Assembly: GCA_046349615.1 (NCBI GenBank) | Contig: JAXMBZ010000004.1 | Location: forward strand, 248,001-312,000 | Length of the DNA: 64,000 nucleotides | Direction of reading: 5' to 3' | Source of the DNA: JADJNY01 sp046349615 | Lineage (GTDB): Bacteria; Planctomycetota; UBA1135; GCA-002686595 | Part shown: positions 44,162 to 52,486 of the stretch, piece by piece | Layout: the number at the start of each line of letters is the position of its first letter | Position numbering within the stretch: the stretch's first letter is position 1 | The notes under the pieces: model-generated | What the model was told of the DNA's origin: nothing | Seen by the model: the letters and a program-made list of their open reading frames with translations, nothing else | Databases searched by the model: none | Made by a program: the position numbers and the translations under genes

Positions 44162-45316
44162 GTGCGCGTCGCGATCGACTACCAGCCCGCCGTGACGCAC
44201 CCGCCGGGGGTCGGGCGCTACGCGCGGGAGCTCGTCCGCGCGCTCGTCCGGCTTCCCGACCGGCCCGAGCTCGCGCTGTGCGAGTTCGGCCGCGCCGAAG
44301 CGCTCTACGCGACGCACGAGCTCGGGATCGCGTTCGGCGATCGAGCGACGGTGCGCGTCGAGCGGCGCCTGCCGCGCATCGCGCTCGAGCTCCTCGCGCG
44401 CTTCGGCCGCGGCGCGGACGTGCTCGCGGGCGGGGCGGACGTCCTGCACCAGGTGCGCGTTCCCGCGCTCCCCGTCACCACCGCGCGAGAGACGATCGCG
44501 CTCGCCGAACTCCCCGCGCCCGGCTCGGAGGACGAGCTCGCGCTCGCCCGCCGCGCGCGCCGCGGCGCCGGCGTCGTCGTGTTCGCGCGCGAGGCGGAAA
44601 CGCGTGTGCGCCGGCGCATCGAGCTCGCGCACGACCAGGTCCTCGTGGCTCCCGTCGGGAGCGAGCACTGGCGGCGCACGCTCTCCGCGCTGCCGCCGCC
44701 CGACGCGCCCGCGCGCGTGCTGGTGCTCGGCCGTCTCGGCACCGGGCGCGCGTTCGAAGCGACGCTCGCGGCCCTCCAGCTCCTGCGCGAGCGGGGCATC
44801 GACGCGGAGTTGCGCCTCGCGAGCGGCCTCCCGCGGCCGGGCGCGCGCGTGCCGGAGGGGCTCCGCGCCGCGGTCGCCGCGCTCGCGGGTTCGCCCGCGG
44901 CACCGTTCGTCGACGCCGCGCCGATAACCGCCGATCCACGCGCGGTCGAGGCCGCGCTCCCGGCGCTCGTCGCGCGCTCCAGCGTGCTGCTGCACCTCGT
45001 GCGCGACGCGGCGAGCGCCGTGACGCCGCTCGAAGCGCTCGCGCTCGGGCTCCCCGTCGTCGCGAGCCGGATCCCCGCGTTCGAGGAGGTCCTCGCGGAG
45101 CCCGCGCGCGCGCTCCGCGGCGCCGTCGCGCTCGTCGAGCACGAGCGCGTCGAGCGCGAGCCCGGGATCCTCGCCGACGCGCTCGCGACCGCGATCGCGC
45201 GACGGACGGACCCCGCGGCGCAGGACGAGCTGCAGCTCCGCGCAGAGCCGCACACGTGGGAGGCGAGCGCCCGGGCGCACCTCGCGTTCTGGCGCGCGCG
45301 CGTCGAGCGCGCGTGA
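44162..45316 (+). CDS. GT4-like glycosyltransferase
   Basis: The 384-residue protein starts at GTG 44162 with VRVAIDYQPAVTHPPGVGRY, the glycine-rich opening of plant-type GT4 enzymes. The C-domain has VLVLGRLGTGRAFEATLAAL and SAVTPLEALALGLPVVASRI, the donor-site region. The middle is less conserved than in the glycosyltransferases of the main cluster and no basic EGFG motif is present. It begins 4 bases after the PLP enzyme stop, so it belongs to that operon rather than to the glycan cluster further upstream. Donor and acceptor unknown. Confidence 0.8.
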   Translation: MRVAIDYQPAVTHPPGVGRYARELVRALVRLPDRPELALCEFGRAEALYATHELGIAFGDRATVRVERRLPRIALELLARFGRGADVLAGGADVLHQVRVPALPVTTARETIALAELPAPGSEDELALARRARRGAGVVVFAREAETRVRRRIELAHDQVLVAPVGSEHWRRTLSALPPPDAPARVLVLGRLGTGRAFEATLAALQLLRERGIDAELRLASGLPRPGARVPEGLRAAVAALAGSPAAPFVDAAPITADPRAVEAALPALVARSSVLLHLVRDAASAVTPLEALALGLPVVASRIPAFEEVLAEPARALRGAVALVEHERVEREPGILADALATAIARRTDPAAQDELQLRAEPHTWEASARAHLAFWRARVERA

Positions 45317-45335
45317 ACTCCCGCGCGCCGCGCCG

Positions 45336-46004
45336 TCAGCGCTTGCGGCCCGTGAAGTAGACGCCGAGCGCGAGCGTGTGCGCGCCGCGCTTCCCGATCA
45401 GGAGCGCGTCGAGGAACTTGAACGGCCAGAAGAGCACGCAGAGCAGCGAGAAGAACGCGAACGAGAACGCCTTCATGACCCGGCTGTCGCCCTCGAGCCA
45501 CAGCGCCCACCACCGCGCGACCGTGTTCAGCATCGTGACCGTCGGCCCGATGTGCGCCCCGCTCGCGACGGTCTCGAACCCCGCCTCGCGCATCAGGCGC
45601 TCGAGCCCCGGCGCCGTCAGCCGCCGGCAGTCGATCGGGTCCTCGTGGTACTGCTCGAGGAAGGGCACCTCGAGGTGCGCGAGCCCGCCGGGCTTCAGGA
45701 TGCGCCGGATCTCGGCCACGACGGCGCGCTCGTCGGCGACGTGCTCGAGGAGCCCGGTCGCGTAGACGAGGTCGACCGTGCCGTCCGCGAACGGCAGGCG
45801 CTGCACGTCCCCGACGACGTTCGTATTCGGATCGGGAACGAAGTCGACCGCGATGGTCCCGGGCGAGATGCGCCGGCCGCCCGCGCCGAGGTCGACGATG
45901 CGCGCACCCTCGGGCGCGAGCCGAAGGACGCGGGACACCTGCTCCCGGGCCTGCCAGGTGAGGTGCGGAATCAGGCGATAGAGGCCGCGCGGTCCGAAGG
46001 GCAT
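45336..46004 (-). CDS. SAM-dependent methyltransferase (class I)
   Basis: The 222-residue protein has the class I fold: motif I RIVDLGAGGRRISPG, motif II TIAVDFVPDPNT, the acidic VVGDVQRLPFADGTVDLVYA and ILKPGGLAHLEVPF. The C-terminus has hydrophobic stretches (FSFAFFSLLCVLFWPFKFLD), suggesting membrane association. Methyltransferases of this shape are common in glycan and lipid-linked sugar modification. It stands convergent to the glycosyltransferase gene, with 19 bases between stops. The substrate cannot be told. Confidence 0.85.
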   Translation of the reverse strand: MPFGPRGLYRLIPHLTWQAREQVSRVLRLAPEGARIVDLGAGGRRISPGTIAVDFVPDPNTNVVGDVQRLPFADGTVDLVYATGLLEHVADERAVVAEIRRILKPGGLAHLEVPFLEQYHEDPIDCRRLTAPGLERLMREAGFETVASGAHIGPTVTMLNTVARWWALWLEGDSRVMKAFSFAFFSLLCVLFWPFKFLDALLIGKRGAHTLALGVYFTGRKR

Positions 46005-46155
46005 GGTCGTTCTGGGACGGAGGCGAGCGCATCCGGAGCGTTCGCGGCTCTCGGGGGAGCCTTCCTATCGGCACGCGGAGCATCGGCTCCGAAGCGGGAC
46101 GATCGAACGCGTCCCGTGCGCTGTTCGTCCCACCTTGGAAGAGACCCCAAAAGTC

Positions 46156-46184
46156 TTGCAGCCGGCGGTTCGAAGAGCGATTGT
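46156..46184 (+). promoter_or_regulatory. Possible citrate synthase promoter
   Basis: TTGCAG (46156-46161) and GATTGT (46179-46184) are separated by 17 bases. The -10 keeps only three of six consensus bases. Transcription would begin about 84 bases before the ATG at 46275. The surrounding A/T-richer patch (CCCAAAAGTCTTGCAG) stands out from the local base composition. Confidence 0.35.
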
Positions 46185-46274
46185 GATGCGCCCATTTCTC
46201 GGGTTCGAACGCTCCACGTGCACGCGGAGCGCGGGTTCGAGAAAACGCGCGCGACCCCCAGGGACGGACTTCCA

Positions 46275-47582
46275 ATGGCCACCCAGACCATGGGCGACAA
46301 GCAGTCGAACACCCTCGACCTCCAGTACCAAGACAAGTCGGTGAGCCTCCCCCTCGTCCGCGGAAGCGAGAACGAAGTGGGCGTGGACATCCAGAAGCTG
46401 CGCCAGGCGACGGGCCTGATCACGCTCGACCCCGGCTTCGGCAACACGGGCTCGTGCAAGAGCTCGATCACGTACATCGACGGCGACGAGGGCATCCTCC
46501 GCTACCGCGGCTACGACATCGCGGAGCTCGCGGAGCGCTCGAACTTCCTCGAGATCTCCTGGCTGCTCATCTTCGGTGAACTGCCGACGAAGACGCAGCT
46601 CGAGGAGTTCGGGCACGAGATCACGCGCCACACGCTCCTGCACGAGGACTTCAAGCGCTTCTTCGACGCGCTGCCGAAGGACGCGCACCCGATGCCCGTC
46701 TGCGCGGCGACCGTCGGCGCGCTCGCGACGTACTACCAGGAGCCGGACTCCGAGAAGCAGATCCACTCCTCGATCATCCGACTGCTCGCGAAGATGCCGA
46801 CGATCGCGGCCTACTCGTACAAGCATTCGATCGGGCAGCCGTTCATGTACCCGAAGAACTCGCTGTCCTACTCGGCGAACTTCGTGCACATGATGTTCGC
46901 CACGCCCTGCGAGGAGTTCGTCGTCGACCCCGTCGTGCAGCGCGCGATCGACCTGCTCCTGATCCTGCACGCCGACCACGAGCAGAATTGCTCGACGTCG
47001 ACGGTGCGCCTCGTCGGCTCGTCGCAGGCGAACCTCTTCGCGTGCATCTCGGCCGGCATCTCGGCGCTCTGGGGCCCGCTCCACGGCGGCGCGAACCAGA
47101 AGGTGATCGAGATGCTCGAGACGATCGCCCGCGAGGAAGGCAACGCCGACCGCTTCATCGCGAAGGCGAAGGACAAGAACGACACGACGCGCCTGATGGG
47201 CTTCGGCCACCGCGTCTACAAGAACTACGACCCGCGCGCGAAGGTCCTGAAGCGCATGTGCAACGAGGTCATCGGGCGCATGGGCACGTCGAACAAGCTG
47301 CTCGACATCGCGATGCGCCTCGAGGAGGTCGCGCTGCACGACGAGTACTTCGTGTCGCGCAAGCTCTACCCGAACGTCGACTTCTATTCGGGCATCATCT
47401 ACAAGGCGCTCGGCATCCCGACGAACATGTTCACGGTGCTCTTCGCGATGGGCCGCATGCCGGGCTGGATCGCGCACTGGCTCGAGATGCGCCGCGACCC
47501 CGACTTCCGCATCGGCCGTCCGCGCCAGATCTACACGGGCGCGACCCGGCGCGCGTACGTCGGGATCGAGAAGCGCGGCTGA
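46275..47582 (+). CDS. gltA: Citrate synthase
   Basis: This 435-residue enzyme condenses oxaloacetate and acetyl-CoA to citrate, the first step of the TCA cycle. The catalytic residues are in place: His270 in WGPLHGGANQ, His312 in GFGHRVYKNYDPRA and Asp369 in YPNVDFYSG. LHADHEQNCSTSTVR is the family helix before the active site. The length and the N-terminal beta domain (LDPGFGNTGSCKSSITYIDG) are those of bacterial type II, hexameric, NADH-sensitive synthases. The ATG at 46275 is preferred; a second ATG at 46290 is possible. The gene stands alone, with a strong terminator 25 bases after its stop. Confidence 0.97.
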   Translation: MATQTMGDKQSNTLDLQYQDKSVSLPLVRGSENEVGVDIQKLRQATGLITLDPGFGNTGSCKSSITYIDGDEGILRYRGYDIAELAERSNFLEISWLLIFGELPTKTQLEEFGHEITRHTLLHEDFKRFFDALPKDAHPMPVCAATVGALATYYQEPDSEKQIHSSIIRLLAKMPTIAAYSYKHSIGQPFMYPKNSLSYSANFVHMMFATPCEEFVVDPVVQRAIDLLLILHADHEQNCSTSTVRLVGSSQANLFACISAGISALWGPLHGGANQKVIEMLETIAREEGNADRFIAKAKDKNDTTRLMGFGHRVYKNYDPRAKVLKRMCNEVIGRMGTSNKLLDIAMRLEEVALHDEYFVSRKLYPNVDFYSGIIYKALGIPTNMFTVLFAMGRMPGWIAHWLEMRRDPDFRIGRPRQIYTGATRRAYVGIEKRG

Positions 47583-47607
47583 GCCCGAGTCCACGTCCGG
47601 TTCGACG

Positions 47608-47634
47608 CGCGAGCGGCCCCCGCGGCCGCTCGCG
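47608..47634 (+). terminator. Strong hairpin terminator after citrate synthase
   Basis: A perfect 11-base stem, CGCGAGCGGCC (47608-47618) pairing with GGCCGCTCGCG (47624-47634), encloses a five-base loop. It is followed by GCGTTTCC. It begins 25 bases after the citrate synthase stop. Confidence 0.75.
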
Positions 47635-47743
47635 GCGTTTCCGGCGTTGCGCGCGCGACGTTGCGGTACGCTCGCGCGGCGCAGCGCGCGAGAAATCGCG
47701 CCCGCCTGCAAGGAAGCCGGCGCCCGCCGACATCCCCGGCCCG

Positions 47744-48289
47744 ATGGACCGTTCCGCACGCCCCCACGCGACGCTGACGAAGGACGAGTTCGCCCGCGAA
47801 CTCGAGCGCCTGCGTCCACGCCTCGTGTGCCTCGCGGCCTCCGTGCTCAATGCGCGCGCCGGCGCGGAGGACGTCGTGCAGGAAGCGGCGCTCGTCGGGC
47901 TCGCGCGGCTCCCCGACTTCGCCGCGGGCACCGACTTCGACGCGTGGATCGCGCGGATCGTGCGGCTGACGGCCCTGAACCACGCGCGGGCGCGGCGGCG
48001 CGACCGCGGCCTCGACGACCTCGGGCGCGAGCCCGAGGCCCGCGCGACGAACACGACGACGCTCGCGCACGAGCTCGACGACGCACTGACCCGCGCGCTC
48101 GCCGCGCTGTCCGAGACCGCGCGCGCGGCGCTGCTCTTGCGCACGGTGCTCGAGCTCGACTACGACTCGATCGCGCGGCTGCTCGACGTCCCACCCGGGA
48201 CCGCGATGAGCCACGTCCACCGCTCGCGCGAGGCCCTGCGCCGCGCGCTCGCCGCCGCCCGGGACGTCGAACGGAGGTCCACGCCATGA
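47744..48289 (+). CDS. ECF-type RNA polymerase sigma factor
   Basis: The 181-residue protein has the two ECF domains. Sigma region 2 is RPRLVCLAASVLNARAGAED and DFDAWIARIVRLTALNHARA. Region 4 is ALSETARAALLLRTVLELDY followed by the recognition helix DVPPGTAMSHVHRSREALRR. It redirects RNA polymerase to a small regulon. Its last codons overlap the ATG of the next gene by four bases (ATGA, 48286-48289), and that gene encodes the likely anti-sigma factor. TACGCT at 47667-47672 may be its own -10. The ATG at 47744 is the first in-frame start next to conserved sequence. Confidence 0.88.
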   Translation: MDRSARPHATLTKDEFARELERLRPRLVCLAASVLNARAGAEDVVQEAALVGLARLPDFAAGTDFDAWIARIVRLTALNHARARRRDRGLDDLGREPEARATNTTTLAHELDDALTRALAALSETARAALLLRTVLELDYDSIARLLDVPPGTAMSHVHRSREALRRALAAARDVERRSTP

Positions 48290-48975
48290 ACGATCCGAGC
48301 ACGCCGCTCGACCGCTTCCACGATCGGTTGATGGAGCCCGACGAAGCCGCGCGCTTCGAAGCCGAGCTCGCGCGCTCTCCCGGGCTGCGCGCGGAGCTCG
48401 CGCTCCAACACGACGTCGACGCGCGCCTGCGCGCGGGGTTCGGCGCGCCCGCGTCGAAACCGAGCCCGACCTCGAGCTCGACGCCCACGCGCAACGCGCG
48501 CACGAAGCTCCTCCTCGGCGGTCTCGCGGCGGCCCTCGCCGCCGCGGCCGTGCTCGTCGGGACGCTCCGCTCCCGCGCCGCGCTCGCTCCACCGCCCGGG
48601 GGCGCGCCGAGCTGGGCCGCATGGGCGACGAGCGTGCACGCCCGCGCGCCGCAGGACCTGGTCGGCTGCCAGGTCGTCGATCCGACGGCGCCGGTCGGTC
48701 CCGTCGCGCTCGGCGGCGCGCTGTGGCTCCCGATGGGCTGGCGCGTCCTCGCCGTCGACGTCGAGCTCGGCGCCGGGACGACCGCCTACCACGTCGTCGC
48801 GCGCGACGGACGCGCGGCGATCGTGCTCGTGCGCGCCGCGGGCGAGCCCGCGCTCGAGCTCGCGGACGAGCCCGGTCTCGCGGTCGCGCACCGCGACATC
48901 GCGGGGCTCGCGCTCGTCGAACTCGCGCTCCCCGGCCCGCCGTTCGTGCTCGGCGCCGTCAGCGCGGGGCTGTGA
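48286..48975 (+). CDS. Probable anti-sigma factor
   Basis: The 229-residue protein has a cytoplasmic N-terminal helix region (RFHDRLMEPDEAARFEAELA) typical of the sigma-binding part of planctomycete anti-sigma factors. One membrane helix follows (about 74-93, LLLGGLAAALAAAAVLVG), then an extracytoplasmic beta-rich domain of 130 residues. The zinc motif HxxxCxxC of the ZAS family is absent. The 4-base overlap with the sigma factor and a GGAGG ribosome site inside the sigma gene support co-translation. The outside domain would sense the signal; what that is cannot be told. No regulated-proteolysis site is obvious. Confidence 0.78.
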   Translation: MNDPSTPLDRFHDRLMEPDEAARFEAELARSPGLRAELALQHDVDARLRAGFGAPASKPSPTSSSTPTRNARTKLLLGGLAAALAAAAVLVGTLRSRAALAPPPGGAPSWAAWATSVHARAPQDLVGCQVVDPTAPVGPVALGGALWLPMGWRVLAVDVELGAGTTAYHVVARDGRAAIVLVRAAGEPALELADEPGLAVAHRDIAGLALVELALPGPPFVLGAVSAGL

Positions 48976-49053
48976 CGCGGTGGACGCCGGGGACGTGCAG
49001 CGGGCCCGCGCGGCGATCCCGCACGAGCCCGCTTCCAACCCGCGCGACGAGGA

Positions 49054-50157
49054 TCACGGGAGCCAGGTCACCGCCATGCCGTTCGTCAGGTTGAACGTCT
49101 CGCTCGTGCAGAACACGGCCGCGTTGCGGTACCACGCCTGGTAGAAGTACGTGCCGCCCGCGGCCGGGATCCCGCCGCGCACGGAGACGAGCGGTCCGCC
49201 GGCGCCGGGGAAGCTCGACGCCCCGGCGACGTTCGTGCGCGTGCCGAGCCGGAGCAGCGTCCCCGCGGTGCAGATCAGGCCGTCGCCGCGGAACGAGCCG
49301 AGTCCGCCGTTGTCCGCGAGCGTGCCCTGGAAGTACAGGCACGCGACCGTCGCGGGCATGCCCGATGCGTTCAACGCGAGCGTGTCGCCCGTGACGAACG
49401 GGAGCCCGCTCGCGAGGAGTCGACCGCCGGAGCCGATCGACGAGAGGCAGCCGGCCTGCGCCGCGGGCAGACTGTTGTTGCCGCAGGGGCACGCCGTCCC
49501 GCTGCCGTCGCCGAAGCAGTATCCGGTGTAGAGCGCGTAGGTCGCGTCGAGCGTTCCGTTGAGCGTGATCGAGCCCGACGCGCCGCTCGTCGGATCGGCG
49601 AACGGGAAGGTCGTGCTGATCGGCGCGACGAGGTGCATGCCGGCACCGACGAACGTGACGCTGCCGCTGACCGCGGTCGGCGCCGACGTGCTGCCCGCGA
49701 GCGGCGAGGAGGTCGCCGAGCCGCCGAGCGGAGTCACCGTCATCGTGCCGGCGATCGCGGTGATCGTCACCGACGCGTTGAAGGAGCCCGCGAGCATGGG
49801 GAAGCTCGGGCTGCTCGCGACCACGTGCAGTCCGGTGACGTCGATCGTCGCGAGCGGCGGAAGGAACGGGATTGGGTTCGGGATGCGGCCGTGGATGTCC
49901 GGCACCGTGAACGCGTCGCCGCCCGTGAACGCGCCGTTCGTGAAGGTCGCCGTCGCGACCGAGGTCAGGTCGAGCTGCGTCGTTCCGGCGAATTGGAACG
50001 CGTTCGACGGATTGCCCTGGATCGGTCCGAGCGTGCTCGTGCCCGTCCAGGTGAAGTTGCTGGCCGCTTGGTTGACCTTGAAGACGTACGACTGCGCGGC
50101 GGCGGGCAGCGCGAGGACGAAGAGCGCCGCAGCGGCGCGAGCCAGGCTCTGGAACAT
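49054..50157 (-). CDS. Secreted protein with C-terminal cysteine-rich FCFGDG...WL module
   Basis: The 367-residue protein has a classic signal peptide (MFQSLARAAAALFVLALPAAA). Residues 22-210 form a beta-rich domain with repeated small and Thr/Ser residues (FNASVTITAIAGTMTVTPLGG). From residue 212 a distinct module begins: GYCFGDGSGTACPCGNN with Cys214, Cys223 and Cys225. GCLSSIGSGG and LYFQGT follow, and the closing piece reads YQAWYRNAAVFCTSETFNLT then NGMAVTWLP. I recognise this module from many exported planctomycete proteins, where it ends otherwise unrelated proteins, so it may serve surface display or sorting. A TAGGCT element lies 45 bases upstream on the minus strand. Confidence 0.82.
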   Translation of the reverse strand: MFQSLARAAAALFVLALPAAAQSYVFKVNQAASNFTWTGTSTLGPIQGNPSNAFQFAGTTQLDLTSVATATFTNGAFTGGDAFTVPDIHGRIPNPIPFLPPLATIDVTGLHVVASSPSFPMLAGSFNASVTITAIAGTMTVTPLGGSATSSPLAGSTSAPTAVSGSVTFVGAGMHLVAPISTTFPFADPTSGASGSITLNGTLDATYALYTGYCFGDGSGTACPCGNNSLPAAQAGCLSSIGSGGRLLASGLPFVTGDTLALNASGMPATVACLYFQGTLADNGGLGSFRGDGLICTAGTLLRLGTRTNVAGASSFPGAGGPLVSVRGGIPAAGGTYFYQAWYRNAAVFCTSETFNLTNGMAVTWLP

Positions 50158-50202
50158 GAGGAACTCCCCCGAGGAAAGGGCGAACGATCGAGACCGAGAG
50201 GA

Positions 50203-50208
50203 AGCCTA
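50203..50208 (-). promoter_or_regulatory. -10-like hexamer TAGGCT before the secreted protein gene
   Basis: On the minus strand TAGGCT lies 45 bases before the ATG at 50157. No good -35 is visible. It matches the other TAGGCT elements of the window and leaves a normal leader. Confidence 0.4.
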
Positions 50209-50361
50209 CCACGCCCCCCGGCGCTTCCGCTCGGCCCGGACCCGGGGCTCCCGAACCCCCGAACGGGACGTCTCGCCGGGCTGCCCCCTTCGGAGGTTCA
50301 GGCCGCGGGAAGTCTCTTCCGATGAGACCCCCGGGCCGGAGCCGTGCTCCGCCGCAATGCC

Positions 50362-51213
50362 ATGAACCTCCCGACGAGCGAGCTCCTCACCCGCATCCGC
50401 AACCTCGAACCGATGCCGCAGGTCGCCCTGCGCGTCCTCGAACTCTCGCAGCGCAAGGACGTCGTCCCGCGCGAGCTGATCGCGGTGATCCAGACCGAGC
50501 CCGCGCTGACCGCGAAGATCCTGCGGCTCACGAACTCGGCGTACTACGGCTTCAAGCGCCAGATCGCCTCGCTCGACGAGGCGGGCAACCTGCTCGGCAC
50601 CGCGACGCTCGTCAACCTCGTGCTGACGGGCTGCGGGGCGCGCTACTTCCACGAGTGCCCCACGCGCGATTCCGGCCGCCGCGCCGCGCGTTGGAAGCGC
50701 GCCGTGTCGTATGCGCTCGCGACGAACCTGCTCGCGAAGGTCACGCAGACCGGCGATCCGGGCCGCGCGTACACCGCGGGCCTGCTCCAGGACCTCGGCG
50801 AGCTCGTGATCGACTCGCTCCCGGCCGAGTACGCCGCCGTCTATGCGGACGAGCTCGCGCACGGCACGCCGCGGCTCGACGCGGAGCAGCGCGTGTTCGG
50901 CCTCTCGCACGCGGAGATCGGCGCGCGCCTCGCGACGCGTTGGAACTTCCCCGACGTCCTCGTCGACACGATCCGCCACCACCACGCGCCGGAGCGCGCG
51001 ACGATCGATCCGCACCTCGCCTCGCTCGTCAACCTCGCCGCCGAGGTCGTCCACGAGCTCGAAGACGAAGAGCATCCGGGCGCCGAGCCGGGCTGCGGCT
51101 ACAGCGCCGCCGCGCTCGAGAGCCTCGGCCTCGACCTGGTCGCGCTCTCCGCGATGCACGATCCGCTGCAGCGCGAACTCGAACGCGCGCGCGACTTCGT
51201 CGACGCGGCCTGA
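50362..51213 (+). CDS. HDOD-domain signalling protein
   Basis: The 283-residue protein is nearly all HDOD domain, an HD-fold module without phosphohydrolase activity that occurs in signalling, motility and cell-cycle proteins. Markers are LEPMPQVALRVLELSQRKDV, IQTEPALTAKILRLTNSAYY, TAGLLQDLGELVIDSL, FGLSHAEIGARLATRWNFPD and IRHHHAPE. No extra sensor or output domain is fused, so it probably works with a partner. The ATG at 50362 is used; GTG at 50344 would add six residues. Neither has a good ribosome site. The function in this organism cannot be told. Confidence 0.88.
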   Translation: MNLPTSELLTRIRNLEPMPQVALRVLELSQRKDVVPRELIAVIQTEPALTAKILRLTNSAYYGFKRQIASLDEAGNLLGTATLVNLVLTGCGARYFHECPTRDSGRRAARWKRAVSYALATNLLAKVTQTGDPGRAYTAGLLQDLGELVIDSLPAEYAAVYADELAHGTPRLDAEQRVFGLSHAEIGARLATRWNFPDVLVDTIRHHHAPERATIDPHLASLVNLAAEVVHELEDEEHPGAEPGCGYSAAALESLGLDLVALSAMHDPLQRELERARDFVDAA

Positions 51214-51231
51214 CGGCATCGACGTGGAAGG

Positions 51232-51309
51232 TGGGGTGGATGAGGGGACTCGAACCCCCGACCCCCAGGACCACAACCTGGTGCTCTAACCAGCTGAGCT
51301 ACATCCACC
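51232..51309 (-). tRNA. tRNA-His(GTG)
   Basis: On the minus strand the acceptor GTGGATG pairs with CATCCAC, with the extra G at -1 (51309) opposite the C discriminator that marks histidine tRNAs. The anticodon stem CCAGG/CCTGG encloses TTGTGGT, so the anticodon is GTG. The D arm TAGCTCAGCTGGTTAGAG and T loop TTCGAGT are intact. CCA is encoded (51232-51234). Confidence 0.95.
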
Positions 51310-51383
51310 GTCCAACGGCGCGGGTGCGCCGCCGCCGTCCGCCGGGGATCGCGAAGACCCTTCCAGCGCAGAGCGGGCGCGAG

Positions 51384-51412
51384 AGCATCCGGTCGGCTCC
51401 CCCACCTGTCAA
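51384..51412 (-). promoter_or_regulatory. Probable promoter of tRNA-His
   Basis: On the minus strand a perfect TTGACA (51412-51407) is followed after 17 bases by GATGCT (51389-51384). The tRNA starts 74 bases further. This is the only exact -35 consensus noticed in the window. Confidence 0.5.
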
Positions 51413-51478
51413 GCGGCGCGCGGGATCCCCACGGGTTCCAACGGCCCCGCGCGGGCCTCGACGCGCCGAGCGGAGCCG

Positions 51479-51919
51479 TCAACGCCGCGCCGCGCCGCGG
51501 AGAGGCGCCTTCGGGCGCGCGACGGGCGCGGGCAGCGCGGCGACGGCGCGCGGTCCCTCGGCGAGGCCGAGCCGTTCGCGCAGGAGCTCGTTCTCGCGCT
51601 GGAGCGCCCCGAGCGCGACGAGCAGGCGCTTCCCGTCCGCCTCGAGGCGCGCGGCCTCGTCCGTGCGGTCCGCGAGCGCCCGCTCCAGGCGGTCGGCGGC
51701 GCGCTGCGCCCCGCGCTCGCACAGTCCGGCGAGCTCGATCTCTCGCGCACGCCGCGCGAGCTCGCGCTCGAGCTCCGCCTCGCGCGCCAGGTACGCGCGC
51801 TCCTTGCGGCCCGGCCCGACGACGCGCGGACGCGCGACGGGCACGAGCTCGGCCACGGGTTCGCCGCTCTCCGCGTCGAGGACGCGCGGGAGCTCCAGGA
51901 CGTCGTCGCGTTCGCTCAT
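51479..51919 (-). CDS. Small coiled-coil hypothetical protein
   Basis: The 146-residue product opens MSERDDVLELPRVLDAESGE. From about residue 40 it is a long heptad-patterned helix rich in Glu, Arg, Leu and Ala (REAELERELARRAREIELAG, RLEADGKRLLVALGALQREN), predicted coiled coil. The last 20 residues are basic and proline-rich. No family is recognised. The start at 51919 has AAGGAC 6 bases upstream. It diverges from the zinc-ribbon gene at 51983, sharing a 63-base region. It may be a structural or scaffold protein. Confidence 0.6.
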   Translation of the reverse strand: MSERDDVLELPRVLDAESGEPVAELVPVARPRVVGPGRKERAYLAREAELERELARRAREIELAGLCERGAQRAADRLERALADRTDEAARLEADGKRLLVALGALQRENELLRERLGLAEGPRAVAALPAPVARPKAPLRGAARR

Positions 51920-51970
51920 CGCGATGTCCTTCGGTAGCACCGCGCGTTTCCTTGCCCGCGGAGAGGGAAG

Positions 51971-51976
51971 TATCGT
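51971..51976 (+). promoter_or_regulatory. -10-like hexamer TATCGT before the zinc-ribbon gene
   Basis: TATCGT lies only 6 bases before the ATG at 51983. If it is the -10 element, the transcript begins at or next to the start codon and is leaderless. Confidence 0.45.
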
Positions 51977-51982
51977 GAGCGC

Positions 51983-52486
51983 ATGAGCGACGCCGCGCGC
52001 GAACCGGACGAGCCCGCCGCGAAGCCCGCGGACGCGCGGCGCGCCGCCGAGCCGTCGTTCGGCAACATGGGCGAGCACCACTGGTCGCGCGCCCGCGCCG
52101 GGACGAACGCGGAGGCGCTCGACTACTACCGCGCGCGCTCGAAGGCGCCCGGCGTCGCGGAGGGCGGCGGCGCGCGCAACTTCTACTGCATGGCGTGCGA
52201 CGGCGTGATCGACGCCGACGCGGGACACGCGCGCTGTCCCCACTGCGGCGCGGAGCTCGAGGGCATGGCGCGCCGCTACTTCAACTGGGTCGAGATCAAC
52301 GAGCCCCCGAAGAGCGACCTGCGCGCCCTGCTCCCCTTCCTGATCGCGGGCGTCGTGCTCGCGGCGGTCGCGGGCTGGATCCTGTGGCGCTTCGTGCTGC
52401 TGGTCGCAGGCGCCTATCTCCCGGCGCTCGCCGGGGCGATCCTCTGCGGCTTCGTGCTCGCGGCGAACGCGGGAGCGGGCGCGTGA
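51983..52486 (+). CDS. Zinc-ribbon membrane protein
   Basis: The 167-residue protein has a polar N-terminus (1-60), a four-cysteine zinc ribbon (Cys69-x2-Cys72 in YCMACDG and Cys85-x2-Cys88 in RCPHCGAE), then two hydrophobic helices (about 113-132 and 138-162). The ribbon would face the cytoplasm. I know no named family for it. It overlaps the ThiF-like gene by four bases (GTGA, 52483-52486), which in turn overlaps the MocA-like gene by four, so all three are translated together. That coupling suggests a shared task in sulfur-carrier or cofactor chemistry at the membrane, which is inference. Confidence 0.72.
   Translation: MSDAAREPDEPAAKPADARRAAEPSFGNMGEHHWSRARAGTNAEALDYYRARSKAPGVAEGGGARNFYCMACDGVIDADAGHARCPHCGAELEGMARRYFNWVEINEPPKSDLRALLPFLIAGVVLAAVAGWILWRFVLLVAGAYLPALAGAILCGFVLAANAGAGA

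Noticed and set aside
51310..51478. Mobile-element attachment at tRNA-His
   Set aside because: tRNA 3' ends are common integration sites, but no repeat of the tRNA end and no integrase gene are present in the window.
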